Shown piece by piece: positions 8,414 to 16,705 of a stretch of DNA of 63,422 nucleotides; the first letter of the stretch is position 1, and each line of letters starts with the position of its first letter. This DNA is from Methanolobus halotolerans (GTDB lineage Archaea; Halobacteriota; Methanosarcinia; Methanosarcinales; Methanosarcinaceae), in the NCBI RefSeq assembly GCF_004745425.1, contig NZ_PGGK01000012.1, positions 1 through 63,422 on the forward strand, given 5' to 3'. The position numbers and the translations under genes are program-made. The notes beneath the pieces were generated by a model, which was not told the DNA's origin, ran no database searches, and was given only the letters and a program-made list of their open reading frames with translations.

Positions 8414-8530
8414 CTAACAATTACATTACAATTGCTAGTACAAACTGTAAGCATATATAAATTGTCATTGCATAGTATTTGTATAACAATTGTTAGAACA
8501 ACGTATATATCACAATAGTTTTACAATAGT
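8414..8530. promoter_or_regulatory. divergent promoters with repeated operator sites
   Basis: The 140-base gap between two divergent genes holds two TATA boxes: one for the minus operon (about 8452-8461) and one for the RHH gene (about 8502-8510). It also holds related short sites: CTAACAATT (8414-8422), TTACAATTG (8426-8434), the perfect palindrome TAACAATTGTTA (8484-8495) and TTACAATAG (8521-8529). The sites flank or overlap the predicted start points of both transcripts, as expected for autoregulation by the RHH protein next door. Confidence 0.6.
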
Positions 8531-8538
8531 AATGTAAT

Positions 8539-8760
8539 ATGGCAGAAAAAATTAAGAGAAAGAAGAACACGATCTGTGCGACCGTGAGCCCTTATACGAA
8601 GAGACAGGTCGATGCTTTGGTCGAGGCCGGGGACTTTTCCAGTATGTCCGATCTTGTGAACGTGGCATTAACGGAGTTCCTTGTTAAATATGAAAGTCTC
8701 AAGAAAAAGGAAGCTGCTCCCAAGGACGTGCCTACTTGTATAGAGCATGTCTATGAATAG
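8539..8760 (+). CDS. ribbon-helix-helix (CopG-like) transcription regulator
   Basis: A 73-residue protein with the RHH pattern: a basic N-terminus, the strand NTICATVSPYTKRQVDALVE, then SSMSDLVNVALTEFLVKY. Such proteins bind short palindromes as dimers. It is divergent from the helicase-primase operon and faces a cluster of AACAATT-type sites, so it probably represses both itself and the operon. The message appears to have almost no leader. A T-rich stretch right after the stop (8763-8769) is a likely terminator. Confidence 0.85.
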   Translation: MAEKIKRKKNTICATVSPYTKRQVDALVEAGDFSSMSDLVNVALTEFLVKYESLKKKEAAPKDVPTCIEHVYE

Positions 8761-8789
8761 GCTTTTTTTGGGCTTGGTGAAAACGGTGG

Positions 8790-8951
8790 GTGAACTACAT
8801 CTCGGCTAAAGACCGAGACGCTTCCTGCTTCATTCCTTCCTCTTTTAAGGACAAGTCCACAGGCTCTTACCGCTGATGTCCTGGAAACAGTTGATGTCTT
8901 GTTCTCGATGAATTCTTTGTTCAGGAAATCTCTATGAAGAACAATCTTCAT
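8790..8951 (-). pseudogene. TnpB relic with right-end hairpin
   Basis: At 8790-8824 the sequence GTGAACTAC, a hairpin (TCTCGG/CCGAGA) and GCTTC repeats the frame seen around the right-end hairpin of the second TnpB element (668-714). The minus-strand reading frame running into it ends with SAVRACGLVLKRGRNEAGS, which looks like the variable tail that follows the zinc finger in TnpB. No RuvC motifs remain upstream. I read this as the 3' stump of a lost element; the protein match is by eye only. Confidence 0.4.
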
Positions 8952-8983
8952 CCAACCAATTTTAACAGGAATAACAGAAACGC

Positions 8984-9030
8984 GAAGACACTAAGGTGCA
9001 GAGTTAACGTTTCTTGCACCTTTGCGTCTT
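8984..9030. repeat. long inverted repeat in intergenic DNA
   Basis: GAAGACACTAAGGTGCA and TTGCACCTTTGCGTCTT form a 17-bp stem with a few mismatches and a 13-base loop, 47 bases past the TnpB relic. It may act as a terminator for the aksF operon (stop codon at 9078) or be a short dispersed repeat of the GCGTCTTTGCG type. Confidence 0.6.
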
Positions 9031-9077
9031 AAATGGAATATAATACTCGAATAATTAAGGGACATATCCCGGTCAGC

Positions 9078-10094
9078 TCAATCGGTTCCGTAAGTGTTTT
9101 TGAATTTGATTCTGATGTGGTCTACAATGGATTCAGCCACTTCCTCTGTAGTGAAGCTTCCACCAAGATCAGGTGTTTTAATTCCCCGGTTGAGTGTGGA
9201 TTCTAGGGCCTCTTCAATAAGTGCTGCCTCTGTCATATTACCATGCCATTCAAGGAGCATCTTCAGGCTCAGGATGGCTGCTATGGGATTTGCGAGATCT
9301 TCTCCTGCAATGTCCGGTGCGCTCCCATGAACCGGTTCGAAGAACGCATGTCCTGCACCGATGTTTGCACTCGGGAGAAGCCCGAGACCACCCACAAGTG
9401 CTCCTGACATGTCGCTCAGGATATCCCCAAAAAGGTTCGTTGTGACTATCACGTCGTACTTTTCAGGGGAGACCATTAACTTATAGGCCATGGAATCCAC
9501 AAGTTCGTCACCGTATTCAACCTCATGTGCGGCTGCGGTGCTGCGGCATACATCAAGGAAGAGCTTGTCCGATTTCATAACATTGGATTTGTGGACGATG
9601 GTCAGTTTGTTCTGCCTGCTCTTTGCAAGTTTGCAGGCATATTCTGCTATCCTTTGCGATCCTTTTCTGGTAACGACCCTCTTCGTATATGAAGCGTCCT
9701 CTCCTATCTCTTCGATCCCTGAATAGAGCCCTTCCGTATTCTCACGTACTATGACAAAATTGAAATCGTTCCTGCCAAGGATGCCGTTCACGCAGGGCAA
9801 AGGCTTGATGGGGCGTATGTTGGCATACATGTCGAGTTCCTTTCTTATGGTCAGCAGCACACTTTTGTAATCAGGGTCTGGTGGGGTCGTCACAGCTCCG
9901 AAGAGAATGCAGTCACAGCTTTTCAGGATATCGATGTCCTGATCGGTAATGGCCGAACCTGTCCTTTCCCATTTACCGTAACCCAGCTCTACGGGAATCT
10001 TCTCAACATCCATCCTCAGGGCATCCAGCACTTTGACCGCCGCGGGAATTACTTCCTTTCCTATACCGTCTCCTTCTATTATTGCGAGTTTCAT
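9078..10094 (-). CDS. aksF: isopropylmalate/homoisocitrate dehydrogenase (AksF-like)
   Basis: A 338-residue NAD(P)-dependent beta-decarboxylating dehydrogenase, the usual length for the LeuB/AksF/ICDH family. It shows the nucleotide-binding start GDGIGKEV, the substrate loop VRENTEGLYSGIEE, the KSNVMK segment, and the metal site TTNLFGDILSDMSG. It is the last gene of a tight three-gene minus-strand operon behind a small subunit with the homoaconitase YLRT signature. I therefore favour homoisocitrate dehydrogenase of coenzyme B (2-oxosuberate) synthesis over LeuB. The two families are hard to separate by eye, and LeuB remains possible. Confidence 0.8.
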   Translation of the reverse strand: MKLAIIEGDGIGKEVIPAAVKVLDALRMDVEKIPVELGYGKWERTGSAITDQDIDILKSCDCILFGAVTTPPDPDYKSVLLTIRKELDMYANIRPIKPLPCVNGILGRNDFNFVIVRENTEGLYSGIEEIGEDASYTKRVVTRKGSQRIAEYACKLAKSRQNKLTIVHKSNVMKSDKLFLDVCRSTAAAHEVEYGDELVDSMAYKLMVSPEKYDVIVTTNLFGDILSDMSGALVGGLGLLPSANIGAGHAFFEPVHGSAPDIAGEDLANPIAAILSLKMLLEWHGNMTEAALIEEALESTLNRGIKTPDLGGSFTTEEVAESIVDHIRIKFKNTYGTD

Positions 10095-10098
10095 ATAT

Positions 10099-10962
10099 TC
10101 ACCTGTGAGCTGTCCTTTCCCGCAGTTCCTTTACAAGTTCCCATATAGTATTTGCGACATAGAATTCCGATGCTCCCCAGTGGACCACAGCGCCCTTAAT
10201 GCCGTTGATCGTCACTATCCCTGATTTCTCCGAGCGGCAGCACCTGGTGATAAAGGGCTTCGCTGGCTTGAACACATCAGATTTGAATGGACAGATGTTG
10301 ATAAATGAATATTCCAGATCAGGAAACCTTGATTCGAAAAGTTCTCTGGATATCTCGCATCCTACAAGCAGTGACCCATCCTCTTTTATCACATCGCAGT
10401 CAAGACACTTTCCTTTCAATCCCGAGGATGAACATGGAAAGACCGTATTCTCCCCTTCGAACTGCCGAAGGTCTGTGAGGTTCTCTGAGAATCTGATCGT
10501 CAGATCCCCGAACATCCCGCTTTCTTCAAGTCTTCTTAATACACTTGCAAGCCAGGAGGGTTCGGGAGGCACCACATCGACTATCTCTATATCAAGTATA
10601 TCGTTAAGATCCGGTTTGTGCACAAAGGTCACATGTTTATCTATACCTGTGAATATCACAGTGTTGACTTTCCCTTCACACAGCTTATGCGCGGTTTCAA
10701 TCAGAAGTGTCCGGTCCTTGATATTGAGTTCTTTATCATACCGGATTATCTCTTCACCGGATGCTAGCTTTTCAAGGTTGGCTATATCTCTTAAGAGCTG
10801 TTCTCCGGTATTTTGCACACTGTATAAGGAATAGCCAGTCTCACCTTCCACTATGTCCTCTACAATAAGATATTTAGTAAGAAAATAGATTCGTCTGTCA
10901 TCAGCATCTTCCGGAATGGCTCTGTTCATTCCTACGTACTTATACTCGTCAGGAAAGATCAT
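10099..10962 (-). CDS. conserved-operon protein of unknown function (coenzyme B locus)
   Basis: A 287-residue protein I cannot place in a named family. It is soluble, with no signal peptide or membrane segment. It contains cysteine groups PCSSSG, KCLDC, VGC and ICPF, and a TRCCRSEKSG segment near the C-terminus that could bind metal or a cluster. It sits 9 bases after hacB and 4 bases before aksF, so the three are surely co-transcribed. A role in 2-oxoacid chain elongation, its regulation, or assembly of the homoaconitase [4Fe-4S] cluster is a fair guess but only from position. Confidence 0.7.
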   Translation of the reverse strand: MIFPDEYKYVGMNRAIPEDADDRRIYFLTKYLIVEDIVEGETGYSLYSVQNTGEQLLRDIANLEKLASGEEIIRYDKELNIKDRTLLIETAHKLCEGKVNTVIFTGIDKHVTFVHKPDLNDILDIEIVDVVPPEPSWLASVLRRLEESGMFGDLTIRFSENLTDLRQFEGENTVFPCSSSGLKGKCLDCDVIKEDGSLLVGCEISRELFESRFPDLEYSFINICPFKSDVFKPAKPFITRCCRSEKSGIVTINGIKGAVVHWGASEFYVANTIWELVKELRERTAHR

Positions 10963-10971
10963 GTATCTAAG

Positions 10972-11466
10972 TTAAATGTTCTCTTGCTTCTGCAACTTTT
11001 TCCTGTGTGCCACAAGCCCGCCGTCGGTAAGTATTTCCAGCAGGAAGTCCGGTAACTTATTTCCTTGGCAGGTCTGTCCGTTGACCTCAACGGTGCCCTC
11101 AAGAAGGTCTATCTCAACTTCGTCCCCTTCCTGGCATTCCACATCCGCCTCAATCAGGGGAAGGCCGACGTTTATGGCATTCCTGAAGAATATCCTGGCA
11201 AAGTACTTCGCGACAACGCAGGAAACCCCTGCGTGCTTGAGTGCCAGGGGCGCCTGCTCCCTGGATGATCCGCATCCGAAGTTGTCCCCTGCGACAATGA
11301 TATCTCCTTTTTGCACCTTTTGCGGGAAATCCGGATCAACGCCTTCCATGGCATGATCGGCAAACACCTGCATATCCGTTGTGCGGAGGTACTTGCCGGG
11401 TATTATTACATCCGTGTCAATGTCGTTACCGAATACCCATGCTTTTCCCTTGATGATCCTTTCCAT
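10972..11466 (-). CDS. hacB: homoaconitase small subunit (HacB/LeuD family)
   Basis: A 164-residue swivel-domain subunit of the aconitase family. The loop at about residues 25-29 reads KYLRT. In characterised methanogen enzymes YLRT marks homoaconitase of coenzyme B synthesis, whereas isopropylmalate isomerases have other residues after YL. The conserved [14 protein letters not shown] motif is intact. It would pair with a large subunit encoded elsewhere to hydrate cis-homoaconitate and its longer homologues. It is the first gene of the operon with the unknown gene and aksF. Confidence 0.85.
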   Translation of the reverse strand: MERIIKGKAWVFGNDIDTDVIIPGKYLRTTDMQVFADHAMEGVDPDFPQKVQKGDIIVAGDNFGCGSSREQAPLALKHAGVSCVVAKYFARIFFRNAINVGLPLIEADVECQEGDEVEIDLLEGTVEVNGQTCQGNKLPDFLLEILTDGGLVAHRKKLQKQENI

Positions 11467-11603
11467 CTTATCACTTTGACATAGGTTCGATATAATGCTA
11501 TTTCTAGATAGCGGAGAATCTGCAATCTGCCAGAAGGACTAAAGGCACCATGGAGTCTCCCTGGCCTTTGCATTCATGTATTGGTTCAACAACTAGAGCA
11601 GGA

Positions 11604-11640
11604 GTCCCCCTCCTCGGAGCGTAGCGACAGGTTGGGGAGG
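11604..11640 (+). mobile_element. left-end hairpin of the third TnpB element
   Basis: TCCCCCTCCTCGGAGCG followed by AGCGACAGGTTGGGGAGGA folds into a GC-rich hairpin about 115 bases before the tnpB start. It is nearly identical to the left end of the element at 729-2184, read on its coding strand. Confidence 0.65.
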
Positions 11641-11756
11641 AATGCGTCCACCCATCCAACATTTAGGTATTTATAACATAAAAACCATTATTCTAATAAC
11701 GATTTCCTCCAAAAAAGGCAAACAAGATATTAAATTATCTGAAAGAAGATTGTTGC

Positions 11757-12920
11757 ATGATACTTACTAAAACTGTTATTCTGAAAATAGAAAATCCAGA
11801 TAACAATCTGGTGGAAACCATGCAAAGATATTCTGAAGGTATGAATCATGCTTCTTCTGTTGTTTTCCATTATGGAAAAACAATTGGTTCTTACAAGCTA
11901 CAACAAATTGTTTATGGATATCTGAGAGAAACAATCGGTCTGAAATCCCAGATGAGTTGTAATATCCCAAGACAAGTAGCAGGATGCTACAAAACCCTGA
12001 AAGAACAGATCAAAGAAGGAAAAGTAAACTGGAAGGAAATAACATTCAGTCCTTATTCGATGACACTTTCTTATAAAAGAGATTTCAGTATCAGTCAAGA
12101 TTCAGTTGCTATTACAACAATCAACAATGGGAGGAAATCATACAAAATACAAAACTATGATAATGCACAGCAATACTTCGATGGGACATGGAAATTCACA
12201 GCATCAAAAGTTCTAAGACATAAAGATGGTAATCATTATTTCCATCTATCCATTGAAAAAGATGTTCCGGAAAAAGAACTGGAAGAAACATCCAATTATA
12301 TGGGTGTTGATCTGGGAATGAATTATCTTGCTGTTGCATCGACCACTGAAAAGAAATGTAACTTCTTTGCAGGAGGTCATATCAAGGATATCAGGAATCA
12401 ATACAAGTCAATGCGAACACGTTTACAATCGAAGGGAACTTTATCGGCAAAAAGGATGATCAAACACCTTTCTGATAAAGAGAAACGTCTTATGCGAGAT
12501 GTAAATCATGTTGTCTCTAAACAAATAATAAAATTCGCTATTGAGAACAATGTTTCCATAATCGGATTAGAGGACCTGAAAGGTATCCGTGAGAACAGAG
12601 TAAGGAAAACTCGTAGAAACAATCGATATCATCATAGTAGTTGGGCATACAGACAACTGCAGGATTTCATCGAGTACAAAGCAATAGAAGCAGGGATCAA
12701 AATCCAATTTGTTGACCCTGCTCATACTTCGCAGGAATGCAACCAATGTAACCATGTTGCCAAGAACAACAGGAACAGGTTGAACTTTGCCTGTAAGAAA
12801 TGTGGATATGAGAACAACGCAGACCTAAATGCTGCTATGAATATCGAAAAAAGAACACGAGATATTGGGTATACCTCGTTATCTCAGGGGTGCCTGTCAG
12901 CCACCCAGACGAATGCTTGA
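11757..12920 (+). CDS. tnpB: TnpB RNA-guided nuclease, canonical type
   Basis: A full-length 387-residue TnpB. RuvC-I D185 (VDLGMNYL), RuvC-II E272 (IIGLEDLKGIR), zinc-finger cysteines C328/C331 and C346/C349, and RuvC-III D356 (NADLNAAMNI) are all present, so the active site is canonical. This is the same subtype as the partial gene at the window start (shared LKGIR and DPAHTS/DPAYTS segments) and differs from 729-2066. Hairpins at both ends (11604-11640 and 12935-12970) suggest an intact element of about 1.4 kb. No TnpA is present, so movement would need one in trans. Confidence 0.93.
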   Translation: MILTKTVILKIENPDNNLVETMQRYSEGMNHASSVVFHYGKTIGSYKLQQIVYGYLRETIGLKSQMSCNIPRQVAGCYKTLKEQIKEGKVNWKEITFSPYSMTLSYKRDFSISQDSVAITTINNGRKSYKIQNYDNAQQYFDGTWKFTASKVLRHKDGNHYFHLSIEKDVPEKELEETSNYMGVDLGMNYLAVASTTEKKCNFFAGGHIKDIRNQYKSMRTRLQSKGTLSAKRMIKHLSDKEKRLMRDVNHVVSKQIIKFAIENNVSIIGLEDLKGIRENRVRKTRRNNRYHHSSWAYRQLQDFIEYKAIEAGIKIQFVDPAHTSQECNQCNHVAKNNRNRLNFACKKCGYENNADLNAAMNIEKRTRDIGYTSLSQGCLSATQTNA

Positions 12921-12934
12921 ACAAGACATTCAAG

Positions 12935-12970
12935 CTCCATCCTCGACAGCCGAAAGCTGGCAGGGTGGAG
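12935..12970 (+). mobile_element. right-end hairpin of the third TnpB element
   Basis: CTCCATCCT pairs with AGGGTGGAG, with an inner AGC/GCT pair around CGAAA. The hairpin begins 14 bases after the tnpB stop and likely forms the 3' part of the omega RNA and the transposition end. Confidence 0.6.
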
Positions 12971-13021
12971 TAGTTGACTAGGTCTGGATACTGCACAACA
13001 GGAATTAACAAAACTAAATAA

Positions 13022-13036
13022 TAAAAAAAAGGATGT
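13022..13036 (-). terminator. T-rich terminator after aglB
   Basis: On the minus strand, 22 bases past the aglB stop, a run of eight T residues followed by more T/A fits an archaeal oligo-T terminator. Confidence 0.5.
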
Positions 13037-13057
13037 GCCAAAAAGGAACGTGACAGA

Positions 13058-15520
13058 TCAGATATCTATCACATTGCCGCTTAGCACGTCAGTCTCACCA
13101 ACGCTTACTTCTTCTCTTGTGCTACCATAGTTTATGGTGTATGGCCCTGTTGGTGCGGTATCGAACTGTGTCTCACCTTCTATGGGACCCTCTGTGGAAT
13201 AAGGTACGGTGAAATTATATGTGCCATCTGAGGTTGTCGACTGGGAGTAGACGAACGTGCGTCCCTGGTTCGTCCGGATCGTGTTGCTGATGGTCACGGT
13301 CTCGCCTTCGGGTGCTGTGCCTGTTATCTGTGCACCGTCAACATACTCGAATATCTTCACGTAACCAGTATTTATCTCCTCAAGGCTGCCTCCGAAGAGC
13401 ACGTTATAGACATTTTTATATCCTGGTTCCTGTGTGTTCCCGATAGGTGACTCATGCACCATACGGTACTGTTTCAGACCGTTACCGTCGAATATGTGCA
13501 GCCTGGCCTCCATTGAATCATAATACCTCTGCCCAGGCACGTTCTGGTAACCAACATCTGTCTGAACCGGTACGTAATAGTCCGCAGTATCCAGTGTCCA
13601 TGCCGCCATAGCATAGAACTTGCCTGTAGCCATCTCAACGTCTGAGACAACATAGCGGGCACCTGCCTTATCAGGGTCAGGATGGACTGCTTCAAGGACC
13701 GCGGTCGCCTCATCTTCTGACGGGGCTGTGAAGAAGGTTGATGCGCCCGGCCGGTTCTCCTCATCCATACTGTTCCTGCGCCCGCCAACCCCTTGCTGGA
13801 ACGGATTGGCGTTTGGTATTCGATGTCCTATGACCTCTATCCAGTGGCCGTAATCCCACCAGGACATCACGCCATATGCCTCATCCGGATACTGGTATCT
13901 CTCACCAGGTGCAGGCCTCTCGTAGCTTTCGTAGTAATCCAGCCCGGGATCAGGAGTGTTGTACATGAGCCACTGGGTAGCTTCAATCCAGTAACCGTTG
14001 GGGCCTCCTGTGCCCTGGTTCTGCTGCATTGCAAGGCTGTATGTGGGGTATATGAGGATAAGCACAATGAACGCAGCTGAAAGGATATGCATCAGTTTAA
14101 TGTTCTTTGCACTGAACGTCTTTGACCTGATGCTGTCCACAAGATCCCGCCACCCGGAAAGGTCAAGCACCTTGATACCAATCCATGCGCTGAGAATAGC
14201 CGCATTCACCGAATAATAATATGCAAAACGGTTCTGCTGCAGCATGGCCCAGATGATCATTAGTGTCCACACAAGCAGGAACGTGTGATCTGGCGTGTTC
14301 TTCTGGGTGAATGCCTTATAGATCAGTACTGCAAGTGCGATAAATGAGATGTATCCTAAGGGTCCGAAGTTGTACCAGAGAGGTTCCAGGGAGAACTGAC
14401 CGCCGACAGATAGGAGGGGGGAGGCTTCTGCGATGGTCAGGCCGCCGCCTGTGCGCATGAAGTAACTGAAGACACTTGTTATGAGGGAATATGCCGATTC
14501 TGAGAAGAGTCTTGCTGCAAGGATCACAGCCGTTAACAATACCAGGATTGATACAGGGAAATAATAGCGCTTCAATCCTCTTCTATTTATCTCGATCGAT
14601 ATAAGGGTGAATATTGGGAAGGCGATAATGCCTGCAAGAAATCCCATTATGTACAATGATTTTGTTCCCCCGAGATATGGGGTCACGAGTACCATTAATA
14701 GTGCGATGAAAAAAACGACCATTCCACTGATGGCAAGATAATCCGTACTTTTTCCATGCATGTGATTGATTATATGCTGGACGGTTATGTATACGCCAAT
14801 AATAAAACCGAAAAACAGTGCTCCCTTCCATGCAAGGGTGTATGCTCCCAATGATATGCCTGTGAGTATCAGATATGGGATTGCAGGTTTTATTTGATCT
14901 ATATTCCTGTTCTTCAGGTCGGAAAAAGCAATTTTCCCATGGTCTGCTTTTCTTATTGCCATTATCAGGAACATCGCTGTTAAAGTGCTCAGTAAGGTTT
15001 CAGCTATATGGTGGTCGTTGAATCCTATAATTGATCTTGAGAGGAACTGACCACAGGATATTGCAATAAGAAATGATGCAAGTAAACCAACTTCCCTGTT
15101 GAACAGCCATTTTGCAGCAAAATATGTTGGGACTACAACGAGCGCACCCAGAATTACAGGGAAGTAGGCGCTGACAGTGTATATCAGGTTCTGATCAGGA
15201 TTACCTGCTCCCAATACCCAGATAATCGTGGCCAGTACCATGTCGTAGAGTGGTGCAAATACCTGGTTGGTACCGTTTGGAAATTGCGTATACGCATCGA
15301 ACCATAGCATGTTTGGGAAGTTATGTATGATTGATTCAACATTTCTTAGATGGTACCAGGGATCGTTACCTCCGAACCTGACAAAGTTGTCGGAGATAAA
15401 GACGCCTGCCTTTGGGACTGTTCTGATGTAGAAGGCTATTAGAAATGCACTGATAATGCCTGCTAAATATGGGATACTGTTCTTTATATCGTTCTTTCTT
15501 GCATTAGTCATGGATTCCAC
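13058..15520 (-). CDS. aglB: oligosaccharyltransferase AglB (STT3 family)
   Basis: An 820-residue membrane enzyme that moves a lipid-linked glycan to Asn of secreted proteins on the outer face of the membrane. The N-terminal two thirds hold about 13 hydrophobic segments. The first external loop contains the metal-binding GGNDPWYH (D53). The catalytic WWDYG motif lies near residue 553, at the start of the soluble part, followed by a beta-rich C-terminal domain. Length and order fit archaeal AglB. The start is either GTG 15520 or ATG 15511. It stands at the edge of the glycan island with glycosyltransferases next to it, the normal setting for archaeal N-glycosylation (agl) genes. Confidence 0.95.
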   Translation of the reverse strand: MESMTNARKNDIKNSIPYLAGIISAFLIAFYIRTVPKAGVFISDNFVRFGGNDPWYHLRNVESIIHNFPNMLWFDAYTQFPNGTNQVFAPLYDMVLATIIWVLGAGNPDQNLIYTVSAYFPVILGALVVVPTYFAAKWLFNREVGLLASFLIAISCGQFLSRSIIGFNDHHIAETLLSTLTAMFLIMAIRKADHGKIAFSDLKNRNIDQIKPAIPYLILTGISLGAYTLAWKGALFFGFIIGVYITVQHIINHMHGKSTDYLAISGMVVFFIALLMVLVTPYLGGTKSLYIMGFLAGIIAFPIFTLISIEINRRGLKRYYFPVSILVLLTAVILAARLFSESAYSLITSVFSYFMRTGGGLTIAEASPLLSVGGQFSLEPLWYNFGPLGYISFIALAVLIYKAFTQKNTPDHTFLLVWTLMIIWAMLQQNRFAYYYSVNAAILSAWIGIKVLDLSGWRDLVDSIRSKTFSAKNIKLMHILSAAFIVLILIYPTYSLAMQQNQGTGGPNGYWIEATQWLMYNTPDPGLDYYESYERPAPGERYQYPDEAYGVMSWWDYGHWIEVIGHRIPNANPFQQGVGGRRNSMDEENRPGASTFFTAPSEDEATAVLEAVHPDPDKAGARYVVSDVEMATGKFYAMAAWTLDTADYYVPVQTDVGYQNVPGQRYYDSMEARLHIFDGNGLKQYRMVHESPIGNTQEPGYKNVYNVLFGGSLEEINTGYVKIFEYVDGAQITGTAPEGETVTISNTIRTNQGRTFVYSQSTTSDGTYNFTVPYSTEGPIEGETQFDTAPTGPYTINYGSTREEVSVGETDVLSGNVIDI

Positions 15521-15592
15521 TCGTGAATTGATTATTTAACATTTCTAATATTCAATATGGTTAGTTCAAGTATTATGAGGAATGGTACAATT

Positions 15593-16516
15593 TCATCTAC
15601 TTCTTATTTTAAAGTATTTCTCATAGAAATAGCCAATCGGTTTTATCAGTTTATTTGTTATATCAATTATATATAAAGTAGATTTACTTATTGCAGATAT
15701 ATTGTTCCATGCTTCATTATCTTTTTTAAACGTAAAAAAACTCCATGTTTTATTGCTTTTTCCGGATAATGAACTTGCTATATTTTGGTTCATCTTTTTG
15801 TAAATATCTGGATAATAGTATGAAAGCTGATAAAAGCCTCTTCCAATGCGAAATGATTTCTTCATAAGTTGTTTGTAACTTGTTCTTGCAGGATGCTTCA
15901 TTACTATATCAGAATCATAATGTAATTTATAGCCTGAATTATACACTCTGTTACCAAATTCATAGTCTCCACTTGAAATCAAATTAGAATCGAAAAAACC
16001 TATATCGTCAAAAACCTTTTTTCGAACAATTAGGCAGCAAGTAGGTGCAAAATGGCGATTATTAATATATTCTTCAATGGGGAAGCCTGATAATTTGTTG
16101 TATGATGCTGATAAGGAATTACTTTCGGAAAAAAGGTCTACTTTGCATGAGAGATAATAGGCATCATACCTATCTATTGATGAACTAACCTTAGTCAACC
16201 AATCCTTTTCCACAGACATATCTGCATCTATAAAAGCAATAATCTCTCCTTTTGCAGCCTTTATACCTTTATTGCGGGCGGCATAGGAACTCTGGATTTC
16301 GCTTTCAATGACAATTTCCATCAATTTAGGGTATTCTTGCAGAAATCTTTTTGCAACATCTAAAGTTTCATCTATAGAACCATTATCTGCTACGATAATC
16401 TCAAAGCTGTCTTGTGGGTAATCCTGTTTAACCAGTGATTGTAATGTGTCTGCAAGACCCTCTGGGTCGTTGTATACGGGGGTGATTACGGATATGAAAA
16501 GATTGACTGTCTTCAT
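15593..16516 (-). CDS. family 2 glycosyltransferase
   Basis: A 307-residue GT-A enzyme with the start VITPVYNDPEGLADTL, nucleotide-binding ADNGSIDET and DxD-like FIDADMSVEKDW. The C-terminal ~60 residues are basic with no clear membrane segment. SD GAGGAAAA precedes ATG 16516. It lies upstream of aglB on the same strand (72-base gap), so it probably builds the N-linked glycan. The sugar cannot be told from sequence. Confidence 0.9.
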   Translation of the reverse strand: MKTVNLFISVITPVYNDPEGLADTLQSLVKQDYPQDSFEIIVADNGSIDETLDVAKRFLQEYPKLMEIVIESEIQSSYAARNKGIKAAKGEIIAFIDADMSVEKDWLTKVSSSIDRYDAYYLSCKVDLFSESNSLSASYNKLSGFPIEEYINNRHFAPTCCLIVRKKVFDDIGFFDSNLISSGDYEFGNRVYNSGYKLHYDSDIVMKHPARTSYKQLMKKSFRIGRGFYQLSYYYPDIYKKMNQNIASSLSGKSNKTWSFFTFKKDNEAWNNISAISKSTLYIIDITNKLIKPIGYFYEKYFKIRSR

Positions 16517-16705
16517 TTTTCCTCAAAAATTATGATATGTTATTATTAATTATTTGATGAAGTATACATTTCAGACTCAAATGAATGCCTATAGTTTGCC
16601 TTATTAATGAAATAGGTCAAAAACGATATAAACATTGGTGTCCTTTAACATTTTTAACCGATTTATAATTTACTAATTAATTGGCAATTGATAGGAGAAT
16701 ATTTA

